Below, in pieces: positions 37,275 through 45,181 of a stretch of DNA of 64,000 bases (within the stretch, counting starts at the first letter, position 1; each line of letters opens with the position of its first letter). Source of the stretch: CBDFLD01 sp965249005. Lineage in GTDB: Bacteria; Acidobacteriota; UBA6911. Location of the stretch: positions 124,001 to 188,000 of the forward strand of contig CBDFLD010000014.1 of the NCBI GenBank assembly GCA_965249005.1, in the 5' to 3' direction. The notes below the pieces were generated by a model. It saw nothing but the letters and a program-made list of their open reading frames with translations. It was not told the origin of the DNA and did no database searches. The position numbers and the translations under genes were made by a program.

Positions 37275-37601
37275 TCCAGCCCGAAACATGAACCGGGGCT
37301 GATCCGTAGGAGTACGAAAAATACCGTCATTACCGTCATCACCGTCACGGACCAAGCAGGACGCGGGTCCGCGAATGACGGCAATGGTGACGATACCGCC
37401 GTCGGGGAGCAAATACCGTCATCCCCTAAATCCAATCGTATCAGTGAGTATGACGATAGTGACGATAATGACGATACTTTGCAGTACTTCGTGGAAGGGT
37501 GCCGTGACTGTGGGGACCACCTCCAGTGCCTGGCTCCCGACGGCGCCGTCACCTGTGCAAGATGTGGGTCCGTGCCGAAGGCGACAGACCAAACTCCGTA
37601 G
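37275..37601 (+). pseudogene. C-terminal remnant, zinc-ribbon protein (possible replication protein tail)
   Basis: An open stretch with no good start ends at a TAG (37599-37601). The readable end has an acidic linker (YDDSDDNDDTLQYF) followed by GCRDCGDHLQCLAPDG and CARCG, a CxxC...CxxC zinc ribbon. Acidic linkers followed by such ends occur in large plasmid/island primase-helicase proteins, so this may be the tail of a lost replication gene. It ends 8 bp before the excisionase-like gene. Confidence 0.45.
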
Positions 37602-37609
37602 AGCAGCCG

Positions 37610-37822
37610 ATGAACCCGACGCAAGAAAAGAAATCTCGATCCAATGGAAAGCGCCTGTACTCGATCAAAGAAAGCGCCGAGTACATGGGCCGAACCCCGT
37701 GGGCGATCCGACATTTGGTTTGGAATGGGGTGTTGCCATCCGTCCAGATTGGGCGACGGGTGCAGATTGATATTCGGGACATGGATACGTTGATTGAGCG
37801 GAACAAGACGGTTGAACACTGA
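37610..37822 (+). CDS. Excisionase-like MerR-type HTH protein
   Basis: 70 residues. The core LYSIKESAEYMGRTPWAIRHLVWNGVLPSVQIGRRVQI is the winged HTH_17 fold of DNA-binding excisionases and MerR-like small regulators. Placement upstream of the XRE gene and integrase supports an excision or directionality role. Confidence 0.78.
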   Translation: MNPTQEKKSRSNGKRLYSIKESAEYMGRTPWAIRHLVWNGVLPSVQIGRRVQIDIRDMDTLIERNKTVEH

Positions 37823-37970
37823 AATGACGGCTACAGTTTGGCTACAGTGCCAATATTTATTCAATAACGACGGGCATTTCATGCACCCGAGTGGATACGC
37901 AATCCAGTGGGATTTCGATAAATCGTTGTTAATGTACCCTACCGATGGTAGAGTTACGCTACGCGGGATA

Positions 37971-38183
37971 ATGATGACTAGCAAAGACATCAAACGAGAG
38001 CGGGAGAAGTTGAACCTGAGCCAGACAGCCTTGGCGGAGCTTCTCGGTGTTGCCGAGAATACCGTCTGGCGCTGGGAGGCAGGACAGCGGACACCGCACC
38101 CTGTTGTGCTGAAGGCCATCGAAACTGTATTCGCTGAAGTCAGAGCAAAGGCTAAGGCGAAGAATAGGAGACGTGGCCTATGA
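37971..38183 (+). CDS. XRE-family transcriptional regulator
   Basis: 70 residues beginning MMTSKDIKREREKLNLSQTALAELLGVAENTVWRWEAGQRTP, a full Cro/CI-type helix-turn-helix, with a basic tail. The ATG at 37971 gives this product; the longer frame upstream is not protein-like. Its stop overlaps the integrase start (ATGA), so the two are translated together and the regulator may control integrase expression. Confidence 0.82.
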   Translation: MMTSKDIKREREKLNLSQTALAELLGVAENTVWRWEAGQRTPHPVVLKAIETVFAEVRAKAKAKNRRRGL

Positions 38184-39325
38184 GCAAAAAACGACGAGGT
38201 ATGGGTACCTGGTATCTGCGCGGCAACGTGTGGTGGATCAAGTACCACAAAGCCGGAAAGCCCTTTTGTGAAAGTAGCGGATCACAAAGGGAAACGGATG
38301 CTCGGAACCTCCTGAAGAAGCGTGTTGGTGAGATTGAACAAGGCACTTTCTTTGGGTCGGACTACAGGAAACTGACGTTTGAGAATCTGAGTCAGGACTT
38401 CATTGACGACTATAAGGTCAATCAAAAACGATCGCTCTGGAGGGCTAAGCTAAGCGTTGATCACCTCGAGGTCTCCTTTGGAGGTATGAAAGTCGCTGCT
38501 ATCGACACGCCTTTGATACGGACGTACATCATGAGACGTCAGTCCGAAGGCGCTAAGAACGCGACTATCAACCGGGAACTGTCGGCACTTCGCCGAATGT
38601 TTCGTCTGGCCGTCCAGGCCGACAAGATCCAAAGGATTCCGCATGTTCCGATGCTTGAGGAGAACAATGTCAGAAGCGGTTTTCTTGAGCATTCTCAATA
38701 CGAGATGCTTCTTGAAGCACTCCCTGACTATCTCAAGCCAGTGTTGATCATGGCCTACTGGACAGGTTGCCGGAAATCGGAGATCCTCAGTTTGCGATGG
38801 TTGAACGTGGGCTTTCTCAAGCGGAAGATCACTCTTTTGCCCAAGAACACGAAGAACAAGAGATCACGCATCATTCCTCTGCCTGAGGAGCTATGCCAAA
38901 CGCTGCTGGCTCTGAGGCAGGCTCTTGGAACAGACTGCAAACCGTCCGATCTGGTGTTCACCAACAAGGGTAGACCGATCCGGTATATCTATGACGCTTG
39001 GCGAACGGCAACCAAGAAGGTTGGTCTCGAGGGGCTGTACCTTCACGATTGCCGGCGGACGGCTGTGAGAAATCTCGTTCGGAGTGGCGTTCCTGAAAAA
39101 GTGGCGCGAACTATCTCAGGCCACAAAACGCGATCGGTTTTTGATCGGTACAACATCGTCGATGAAAGAGACCTCGATGACGCTGCAACCATGTTGGATC
39201 GTTACTTGGGATCTGCGATAGCTACAAAACCGTTACAATTTGCCCCTAAAACGGGTGTTTCGGACCCTATTTCACCCATAGATAGCGTGGATGATTTGGG
39301 TGCCAAAACGGGGGTAACCCACTGA
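38180..39325 (+). CDS. Tyrosine recombinase (integrase) of the selC element
   Basis: 381 residues. The catalytic domain has TGCRKSEILSLRW (first Arg), LHDCRRTAVRNL (His and second Arg in the HxxR position) and GHKTRSVFDRYN (late His and Tyr nucleophile). An N-terminal arm-binding region and SAM-like domain precede it. The last codons and the TGA stop lie inside the right att repeat, so the end of the protein is set by the recombination site. It reads toward tRNA-Sec, the usual orientation. Confidence 0.92.
   Translation: MSKKRRGMGTWYLRGNVWWIKYHKAGKPFCESSGSQRETDARNLLKKRVGEIEQGTFFGSDYRKLTFENLSQDFIDDYKVNQKRSLWRAKLSVDHLEVSFGGMKVAAIDTPLIRTYIMRRQSEGAKNATINRELSALRRMFRLAVQADKIQRIPHVPMLEENNVRSGFLEHSQYEMLLEALPDYLKPVLIMAYWTGCRKSEILSLRWLNVGFLKRKITLLPKNTKNKRSRIIPLPEELCQTLLALRQALGTDCKPSDLVFTNKGRPIRYIYDAWRTATKKVGLEGLYLHDCRRTAVRNLVRSGVPEKVARTISGHKTRSVFDRYNIVDERDLDDAATMLDRYLGSAIATKPLQFAPKTGVSDPISPIDSVDDLGAKTGVTH
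39221..39237. promoter_or_regulatory. Possible integrase arm-type site, right
   Basis: GCTACA-N5-GTTACA, the counterpart of 32338-32354, located inside the 3' end of the integrase gene. Inference only. Confidence 0.4.
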
Positions 39326-39404
39326 AAACAAAGGATGGCGGAGGTGCATGGGAATCGAACCCACCGAACCCAGCTTCCGCTGAATCCCACTGGATTTGAA
39401 GTCC
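39314..39404. repeat. att repeat, right end of the selC element
   Basis: 91-bp counterpart of 32117-32207. It covers the tRNA-Sec 3' part and the stop codon of the integrase. The one differing base turns CCGA into CTGA and provides the integrase TGA. Confidence 0.92.
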
Positions 39405-39433
39405 AGGCCAGCCACCAGACCAGATTCACCTCC
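39336..39433 (-). tRNA. selC: tRNA-Sec (UCA)
   Basis: 98-nt tRNA with the long form of a bacterial selenocysteine tRNA. The 5' end GGAGGTGAA pairs with CACCTCC before G-CCA, the anticodon stem-loop is GGACTTCAAATCC (anticodon complement at 39397-39399), a long variable arm (GGGATTCAGCGGAAGCTGGG) is present, and CCA is encoded. It implies that the host makes selenoproteins, although selA, selB and selD are not in the window. Confidence 0.92.
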
Positions 39434-39602
39434 GCGGCGGTTGGATTGTAGCAAATTCCTTCGGTAAAGAATGCCCAGCCCGGGATCGGGCGTCAAACTC
39501 TGTCGAATAAACTCGCCGGAATCACTTGGACGAGATATTTCTGATTTTTCCTTCGTCGATTCGCGTTAAATATGCGATCGTTGTGCTCGAGAGGATAACA
39601 CT

Positions 39603-40628
39603 ATGGATAATGACCTATTTAACAGACCCATCAATGTTGATCTGGATCGACTGCGCAAGTTTCAGTTTCAAGGTTCACCGAAGACGATTTTGACCGCCTT
39701 GGCCATTATCGTGGGTGTGATTCTGCTTTTCGGTACTGTTTACCAGATCCAGCCCGAAGAAGTGGGCGTGGTGCTGCGATTCGGCGAGTTTGTGCGCACG
39801 AGCGATCCGGGCCTCAATTTCAAAATACCGTTGATCGAGACCGTGTTGAAAGTACCGGTGCAGCGCCAGCTGAAGCAGGAATTCGGCTTCAGCACCGAAG
39901 AAGCCGGAATCCGGACTCGGTACTCGAAGATGAATTTCGAGAACGAGTCCCGGATGTTGACCGGCGACCTCAACGTCGCCGTGGTGGAATGGATCGTCCA
40001 GTACCGGGTTTCGGACCCGTACAAGTATCTCTTCAAGGTGCGCAACGTCACTGAGACCTTCCGGGCCATGAATGAAGCGATGATGCGGGAAGTTGTCGGT
40101 GATCGGACCGTTACGGAAGTCCTTACGGTAGGCCGTACCGAGATAGAAACGACCGTTCTGGAGAAGCTTCAAGAGCTATGCAATCAATATGACACGGGAA
40201 TCACAGTGGATCAGGTCGTGTTGCAGAATGTGACTCCGCCGGATCCGGTCAAGCCCTCCTGGGACGAGGTCAACCAGGCACAGCAGCAGATGGACCGCCT
40301 GATCAACGAAGCCCGTGCTGAGTACAATCAGGTGGTTCCCCGCGCCAAGGGAGAGGCGCAACAGACTGTTCTGCAAGCAGAAGGTTACGGTCTGGACCGG
40401 GTGAACAGCGCCCAGGGGGATGCCAGCCGCTTCAAGGCGTTGCATGAGGCTTATCGGCGCGCCCCCCAGGTCACCCGGCGCCGCATGTATCTCGAGACCA
40501 TGCAAAAAGTCTTGCCCCAGCTGGGTGGAAAGCTCTTTCTGGACGACAAGGCCGAGGGCGTTATCCCTTTGCTGCCTCTAGATCAATTCAGAAAAGCTGT
40601 AACACGAAGCCAGGAGGTGAATCCATGA
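39603..40628 (+). CDS. hflK: HflK, FtsH protease modulator
   Basis: 341 residues with an N-terminal membrane helix (TILTALAIIVGVILLFGTVY) and a band-7/SPFH domain (QIQPEEVGVVLRFGEFVRTSDPGLNFKIP). HflK with HflC forms a large membrane cage around FtsH and modulates its proteolysis. It overlaps hflC by 4 bp (ATGA). Confidence 0.93.
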   Translation: MDNDLFNRPINVDLDRLRKFQFQGSPKTILTALAIIVGVILLFGTVYQIQPEEVGVVLRFGEFVRTSDPGLNFKIPLIETVLKVPVQRQLKQEFGFSTEEAGIRTRYSKMNFENESRMLTGDLNVAVVEWIVQYRVSDPYKYLFKVRNVTETFRAMNEAMMREVVGDRTVTEVLTVGRTEIETTVLEKLQELCNQYDTGITVDQVVLQNVTPPDPVKPSWDEVNQAQQQMDRLINEARAEYNQVVPRAKGEAQQTVLQAEGYGLDRVNSAQGDASRFKALHEAYRRAPQVTRRRMYLETMQKVLPQLGGKLFLDDKAEGVIPLLPLDQFRKAVTRSQEVNP

Positions 40629-41548
40629 CCGGGACCAGGATGTTCTTGGCGATCATCGTTTTGGGGTTATTGATCGTGTTCGGCAGCGCAGCCTACACGA
40701 TTGACGAGACCGAACAAGTCGTCATCACCCAGTTGGGCGCGCCGGTCGACTTGGTTACGGGTCCGGGGTTTCATCTGAAGGTGCCCTTCATTCAAACCGT
40801 GAACCGTTTCGAAAAGCGGTTTCTCGAGTGGGACGGCGAGCCGAGCCAAGTTCCTACCAAAGACAAGCGCTTCATTTGGGTCGACACGTACGCGCGCTGG
40901 CGAATCAGTGATCCTCTGAAGTTCTTCGAGCGCCTTCGCGATGAACGAGGCGCACAATCTCGGCTCGACGACATCCTGGACGGAGAGACCCGCAGTGCGG
41001 TGGCGCGTCATGACCTGGTCGAGATGGTTCGCAGCTCGAACCGGGAGCCGGACGCCTCGATCGTCGAAGAGGAGTCCGCTATTCTGAAGGAGATCATGAA
41101 AGGGCGGCCTGCCATAACGAAGAATGTCCTGGATGGGGGGTCGAAGCGCGCGGCAGACCTCGGAATCGAGCTGCTGGACTTTCGCTTCAAGCGCATCAAT
41201 TATGTCGAAGAGGTGGAGAGAGACGTCTTCGCACGCATGATCGCGGAACGGAAGCGGATTGCTGCCAGGTTTCGCTCGGAAGGGGAAGGGGAGGCCGCCC
41301 GCATTCGCGGCGAGAGGGAGCGCGAGCTCAAGCGGATCCAATCCGAAGCCTATCGTAAGGCCCAGGAAGTTCGGGGAACTGCCGATGCCGAAGCAACTCA
41401 GATTTATGCAGAGGCCTACAACCGGGACGCCGCCTTTTATTCCTTCACCAAGAGCCTGGAAACCTATGAGCGGACCCTGGATGCCGGCTCGATGATAATC
41501 CTTACCACCGACAGTGAGTTGCTGCGGCACCTCAAGGGATCTCCTTGA
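40625..41548 (+). CDS. hflC: HflC, FtsH protease modulator
   Basis: 307 residues with an N-terminal anchor (MFLAIIVLGLLIVFGSAAY) and SPFH domain (QVVITQLGAPVDLVTGPGFHLKVPFIQTV), then a coiled coil rich in Glu, Arg and Ala and the conserved AYNRDAAFYSFTKSLETYERTLD. It is the partner of HflK directly upstream. Confidence 0.94.
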   Translation: MTGTRMFLAIIVLGLLIVFGSAAYTIDETEQVVITQLGAPVDLVTGPGFHLKVPFIQTVNRFEKRFLEWDGEPSQVPTKDKRFIWVDTYARWRISDPLKFFERLRDERGAQSRLDDILDGETRSAVARHDLVEMVRSSNREPDASIVEEESAILKEIMKGRPAITKNVLDGGSKRAADLGIELLDFRFKRINYVEEVERDVFARMIAERKRIAARFRSEGEGEAARIRGERERELKRIQSEAYRKAQEVRGTADAEATQIYAEAYNRDAAFYSFTKSLETYERTLDAGSMIILTTDSELLRHLKGSP

Positions 41549-41661
41549 GGCCGAACAGAGTGAGCCGTCCCGGCAGCCCAAGTTCTTCAGGTCAGTATTT
41601 TCATCGCTTCCGGTGAAGATGTGGACCGGACTCATGGTCCGCGCGTAGATTTACCGAACGT

Positions 41662-41700
41662 GGGCTGTAGCTCAGCTGGGAGGGTGCCTGACTGGCAGTC
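41662..41700 (+). pseudogene. 5'-half duplicate of tRNA-Ala(GGC)
   Basis: 39 bases match 43058-43096 of the intact tRNA-Ala with one difference (GGGAGG versus GGGAGA). The match stops right after the anticodon stem start (GGCAGTC). It is the left boundary of a 1.4-kb insert that carries an enolase-superfamily gene. Confidence 0.9.
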
Positions 41701-41817
41701 GATTTGCTCCTACTGATTGAACTTACAGAACTTAGAGCTGTACAATCCTGCACCCTATAGGCTCCCTGATTGCGCTCGAGATTCTCATCTCGACAGCATT
41801 TGAATGTGAAAAAATAA

Positions 41818-42993
41818 ATGGCCAAAATCAAAGAAATTCGAGCGAAACTCTACAATTGGACAGGACCGACTGTGCCGCCGCAGGGCAACCTATGCACCAG
41901 TGCTTCGGATCTCTTGCATGACAGCGGCGACAAGATGAGTTCGTTTCGATTTCATCAATGGCTGGTCTGCGAGGTGGAAGCCGATGATGGCACCATCGGA
42001 TACGGTAACGCGGCCCTGGCGCCGGCACTGACAAAGCAAGCCATCGATACCTACTACGCTCCCATCGCCATGGGCGAAGATCCGTTCGACTATGCCTACA
42101 TCTGGGAAAAAATGTATCGAAGCAGTTTGGCTTGGGGTCGCAAGGGCATTGGCATGACGGCCATCTCGGCAATCGACATCGGCATCTGGGATCTCCTCGG
42201 AAAACTGACCGGTAAGCCAGTCTTCAAATTGCTGGGCGGTCGAACGAAAGAAAAGATTCCGGTCTACGCATCCAAACTCTATTCGCAACCAATCGACAAA
42301 TTGCAAAGCGAAGCGCAGTCCTATGTGGATCAGGGCTTTTTCATGTTCAAGCTGCGTTTTGGCTGGGGACCGAAGGACGGTCCTGCCGGAATGCGCAAGA
42401 ACCTGGAACTAGTACGAGCGGTCCGCGAGGTCATCGGCGACGATACCGATCTCATGGCCGATGCGTACATGGGTTGGAATCTCGACTATGCGAAGCGTAT
42501 GATTCCGCTATTGGAGCCATTCCATCTGCGTTGGTTGGAAGAACCCGTCGTCGCGGACGACATCGCCGGTTACGCCGAATTGAACGCGATGGGTCGAATC
42601 CCGATCTCAGGCGGCGAACACGAATTCAATCTCTTCGGCATCAAACAGTTGCTGGATGCCAAAGCCGTTAGCTACATTCAGTACGACACGAATCGTGTGG
42701 GCGGAATCACGGCAGCTCACAAAATAAACGCACTCGCCGAAGCCCACCAAGTGCCGGTCGTGCCGCATGCCGGTCAAGTGCACAATTATCATTTGACGAT
42801 GTCCAACCTGAATTGCCCGATATCTGAATTCTTCCCCGTCTTTGACGTCGAGGTTGGAAACGAATTGTTTTATTACATCTTCAAAGGCGATCCAGCACCC
42901 GAAAACGGGTTCCTCAACTTAGATGATTCGATTCCGGGTCTGGGGATCGAATTAGATGATAGGCATTTGGCGAATTTTGAAATCGATTGTTAG
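41818..42993 (+). CDS. Enolase-superfamily sugar-acid dehydratase, L-rhamnonate dehydratase-like
   Basis: 391 residues of the mandelate racemase/muconate lactonizing group. Features include MTAISAIDIGIWDLLGKLTGKPVFKLLGG, the Lys region FKLRFGWGPKDG, metal ligands in MADAYMGW, WLEEPV and GGEHEF, and the late DTNRVGGITAA and PHAGQVHNYH. This resembles L-rhamnonate and related aldonate dehydratases. The gene has no strong ribosome site and its codon choice looks more A/T-rich than its neighbours. It lies alone between two copies of tRNA-Ala sequence, which suggests transfer. Confidence 0.8.
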   Translation: MAKIKEIRAKLYNWTGPTVPPQGNLCTSASDLLHDSGDKMSSFRFHQWLVCEVEADDGTIGYGNAALAPALTKQAIDTYYAPIAMGEDPFDYAYIWEKMYRSSLAWGRKGIGMTAISAIDIGIWDLLGKLTGKPVFKLLGGRTKEKIPVYASKLYSQPIDKLQSEAQSYVDQGFFMFKLRFGWGPKDGPAGMRKNLELVRAVREVIGDDTDLMADAYMGWNLDYAKRMIPLLEPFHLRWLEEPVVADDIAGYAELNAMGRIPISGGEHEFNLFGIKQLLDAKAVSYIQYDTNRVGGITAAHKINALAEAHQVPVVPHAGQVHNYHLTMSNLNCPISEFFPVFDVEVGNELFYYIFKGDPAPENGFLNLDDSIPGLGIELDDRHLANFEIDC

Positions 42994-43056
42994 TCCGTTG
43001 CACCATCCGTAACTCATTGACTACAAAGATCGATTGCGAGTACATTTGTTCGCCGT

Positions 43057-43132
43057 GGGGCTGTAGCTCAGCTGGGAGAGTGCCTGACTGGCAGTCAGGA
43101 GGTCACGGGTTCGATCCCCGTCAGCTCCACCA
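43057..43132 (+). tRNA. tRNA-Ala (GGC)
   Basis: 76 nt with a complete cloverleaf: acceptor GGGGCTG with CAGCTCC, D-arm AGCTCAGCTGGGAGAGT, anticodon loop around GGC (43090-43092), T-arm CGGGTTCGATCCCCG, and an encoded CCA. Its 5' half is duplicated at 41662 and its 3' end abuts a prophage integrase gene, so it appears to be an integration site twice over. Confidence 0.95.
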
Positions 43133-43166
43133 TTTATTTTCAATGATTTACAAAGAATTCCGGCCT

Positions 43167-44330
43167 TCATTTCTCACCCCCGCTGACTTCTACTGACGTT
43201 TTACTGACGCCGCGATCCAGGACGTCCACGCCCCTGCTCCCGCTCCCGCCCTCCTCGATCCAGTGCGCGTAGATATTCATCGTCGTGCTCACCCGAGCGT
43301 GTCCCAGTTGCTTGGCGACGTAAAGCGGCGAAACGCCGGCCATGAGCAGCTGAGACGCGAAGGTGTGCCGCAGGGTGTGCCAATGCCGGTAGCGCACCCG
43401 CGCCGCCGCCAGTGCGCGTCGCCACACTCTCCGGATCAAGTTGCCGTGGTGGATCGGGCGGTCTTTCTCGGAGAGAAAGACCCACTCGGGAATCTCAGGC
43501 TTTCCCAAGGACAGGAACCGGGCCTTCCGCCTCGCCCGCAGTTTCTGCAGCGCATGGGACAGTTCGGGGCTCATATCGACTTGGCGGATGCCGGCTCGCG
43601 TCTTGGGAGTCGTCATGGTTCGATTGGCCGGCCAGTTGCGCCTCACATGGATCACCCGTCTTCGAAAGTCGATGTCCTCCCACTTCAGAGCCCTCTGCTC
43701 CCCGAACCGGAGTCCCGTTCGGACTGAGCACAGGACCCACTCGTAGTACTCGGGCCAGCGCTCGCTGATCTTTTTAAGGATGTCCGAGATTTCCGCTTGG
43801 GTGAACGGATCGGGTCGTTCCCTTCCCGCCGAACGAGTTCCGAAGAACTTGCCAAGCGAGGTGACCGGATTGGCCGGGATCAAGCCTTCGCGGACCGCCT
43901 CCTTCAGCACGACTCTCAAGGCTGCAATCATCAGACGGACGCTGTGACGACTTCTGCTCTTTGCCTTCTCCAGACAGAAATTCTTTAGAATTGCGTAGTC
44001 GATATCTTCCAGGTGGAACCGACCGAAAAACGGAATCAGGTGCACTTTCAGAGACCATGCGTAGCTCTCGATGGTTGAGGGCTTCAGCGAACTGGCAGCA
44101 ATCTCCTTTAGCCACTTGTCGGCATACTTCTGGAAAGTCCAGGCATCCGGTTTCGGCTCCCGACCCAGCAACCGCATCCCCTCTTCCCCGTGAATCTTCA
44201 GGTAAGCGGTCAGATGATCGGCAAATGCTCGGGCCGAGGATTCGTCCCGGAACTTCTTGACCTTCCGCCTGCCCTTCATATGAACGACGACGTACCAGCC
44301 ATCCTTCCATCTCTGGACCTTCACGCTCAC
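43167..44330 (-). CDS. Prophage tyrosine integrase
   Basis: 387 residues. The N-terminal AP2-like arm-binding part (VQRWKDGWYVVVHMKGRRKVKKF) is followed by a core-binding domain and a catalytic domain with CSVRTGLRFGEQRALKWEDI, HWHTLRHTFASQLLMAG and KQLGHARVSTTMNIYAHW. The gene ends 35 bp from the tRNA-Ala. It overlaps the upstream HTH gene by 4 bp. Confidence 0.93.
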   Translation of the reverse strand: MSVKVQRWKDGWYVVVHMKGRRKVKKFRDESSARAFADHLTAYLKIHGEEGMRLLGREPKPDAWTFQKYADKWLKEIAASSLKPSTIESYAWSLKVHLIPFFGRFHLEDIDYAILKNFCLEKAKSRSRHSVRLMIAALRVVLKEAVREGLIPANPVTSLGKFFGTRSAGRERPDPFTQAEISDILKKISERWPEYYEWVLCSVRTGLRFGEQRALKWEDIDFRRRVIHVRRNWPANRTMTTPKTRAGIRQVDMSPELSHALQKLRARRKARFLSLGKPEIPEWVFLSEKDRPIHHGNLIRRVWRRALAAARVRYRHWHTLRHTFASQLLMAGVSPLYVAKQLGHARVSTTMNIYAHWIEEGGSGSRGVDVLDRGVSKTSVEVSGGEK

Positions 44331-44734
44331 CCGGCCAGAACCTCCTCTCCGAAAGCTCGGACTTGATCTGGGATAAGCCGGTTCTGCCGCTCTCTCGCCT
44401 CGGCGAGCTCGTCAAACCAGGTGGTGTGGACGAGAATCTTCCCTCTCGCGGTGGCTCGGAAGTGACGCAGCTCTCCCCGTTTGATCAGCTTCCGAAGGGT
44501 ACTTTCCGACAGACCACTGTACTTGCTCAGATCTGGATCCTCTTTACGGCGGCTCTTAAGTGGAAGGTAACGGGTATTAGCGCTGACATTGAGGAGGTTC
44601 TCTGTGATCTTTTTGCCGACTTCTCCTTCCTTCATCACGTAGGCGATCCGGGCATCCTTCAGATGCGCGTGGTGTTTGCCGATCAGGCTCTCGGCCATGT
44701 CTCGGACTCTCGGTGCATCGTTGTACTCAGCCAT
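44327..44734 (-). CDS. Chimeric small protein: truncated phage metallopeptidase N-terminus joined to excisionase-type HTH
   Basis: 135 residues from an ATG at 44734 after AAGGAGAG. Residues about 1-60 (DMAESLIGKHHAHLKDARIAYVMKEG...VSANTRYL) resemble the start of the putative phage metallopeptidase family, but the HExxH-type active site is missing. Residues about 70-115 (LSKYSGLSESTLRKLIKRGELRHFRATARGKILVHTTWFDEL) form an excisionase-like winged HTH. Overlap with the integrase gene supports a directionality or regulatory role for the HTH. The joined architecture is unusual; the metallopeptidase match is from memory of the family pattern. Confidence 0.7.
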   Translation of the reverse strand: MAEYNDAPRVRDMAESLIGKHHAHLKDARIAYVMKEGEVGKKITENLLNVSANTRYLPLKSRRKEDPDLSKYSGLSESTLRKLIKRGELRHFRATARGKILVHTTWFDELAEARERQNRLIPDQVRAFGEEVLAG

Positions 44735-44820
44735 GTTCTCTCCTTCCATCGCATAACCAGACCCGGAGGAGCTCCGAGGAGGCTCAATTCCTGGCTACTC
44801 CTCCACGTTATCGCTTCCCC

Positions 44821-45135
44821 TCATAACGGAAGCGAATTCGATTGCTTCTCATGCCGCCCCAAAAGGACCCGGCATTGCTTTCCGATTTGCCGATTCTCGG
44901 CGCGTATTTTTGCGAGATGCGACGATATTTCCTCCAGGGTAGTCCGACCTAGGGTTTTTAGCTTTTTGTCCGTCAGCGCGTTTAAAACACTTTCCAGGGT
45001 TGCGTGAAAGGCAATCGGTCGCCAGTACTCCCGCCCCTTCTTTGTCCTGCGCCTTGTCTCCAGGATGAAGTTGTGGGGATCGCTGGAAATGCAAAAGTCT
45101 TCGCTCACCTGAATTCTGCTCCGGTGGCGTTTCAT
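44821..45135 (-). CDS. Small phage protein, unknown function
   Basis: 104 residues from an ATG at 45135; longer frames upstream overlap the exonuclease gene. The N-terminus reads ISSDPHNFILETRRRTKKGREYWRPIAFHATLESVLNALTDKKL, followed by a helical region. Short phage proteins of this pattern (DUF5405-like) are common in early operons; the family assignment is tentative. Confidence 0.6.
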   Translation of the reverse strand: MKRHRSRIQVSEDFCISSDPHNFILETRRRTKKGREYWRPIAFHATLESVLNALTDKKLKTLGRTTLEEISSHLAKIRAENRQIGKQCRVLLGRHEKQSNSLPL

Positions 45136-45181
45136 CGTCCCCTTTGGGCCTCCAGCTCCCGGTCCTCGATCCCCTGACGAA

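Larger units (their letters stand above)
32117..39404. mobile_element. Integrative element in tRNA-Sec (selC)
   Basis: About 7.2 kb bounded by 91-bp direct repeats, with a tyrosine recombinase reading into the right repeat. Cargo is sparse: a small membrane protein, a zinc-ribbon gene remnant, an excisionase-like protein, an XRE regulator and the integrase. More than a third is an inserted IS21-family element. About 1.2 kb at 36058-37274 is decayed sequence. Probably a degraded integrative plasmid or genomic island that can still encode its recombinase. Confidence 0.88.
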
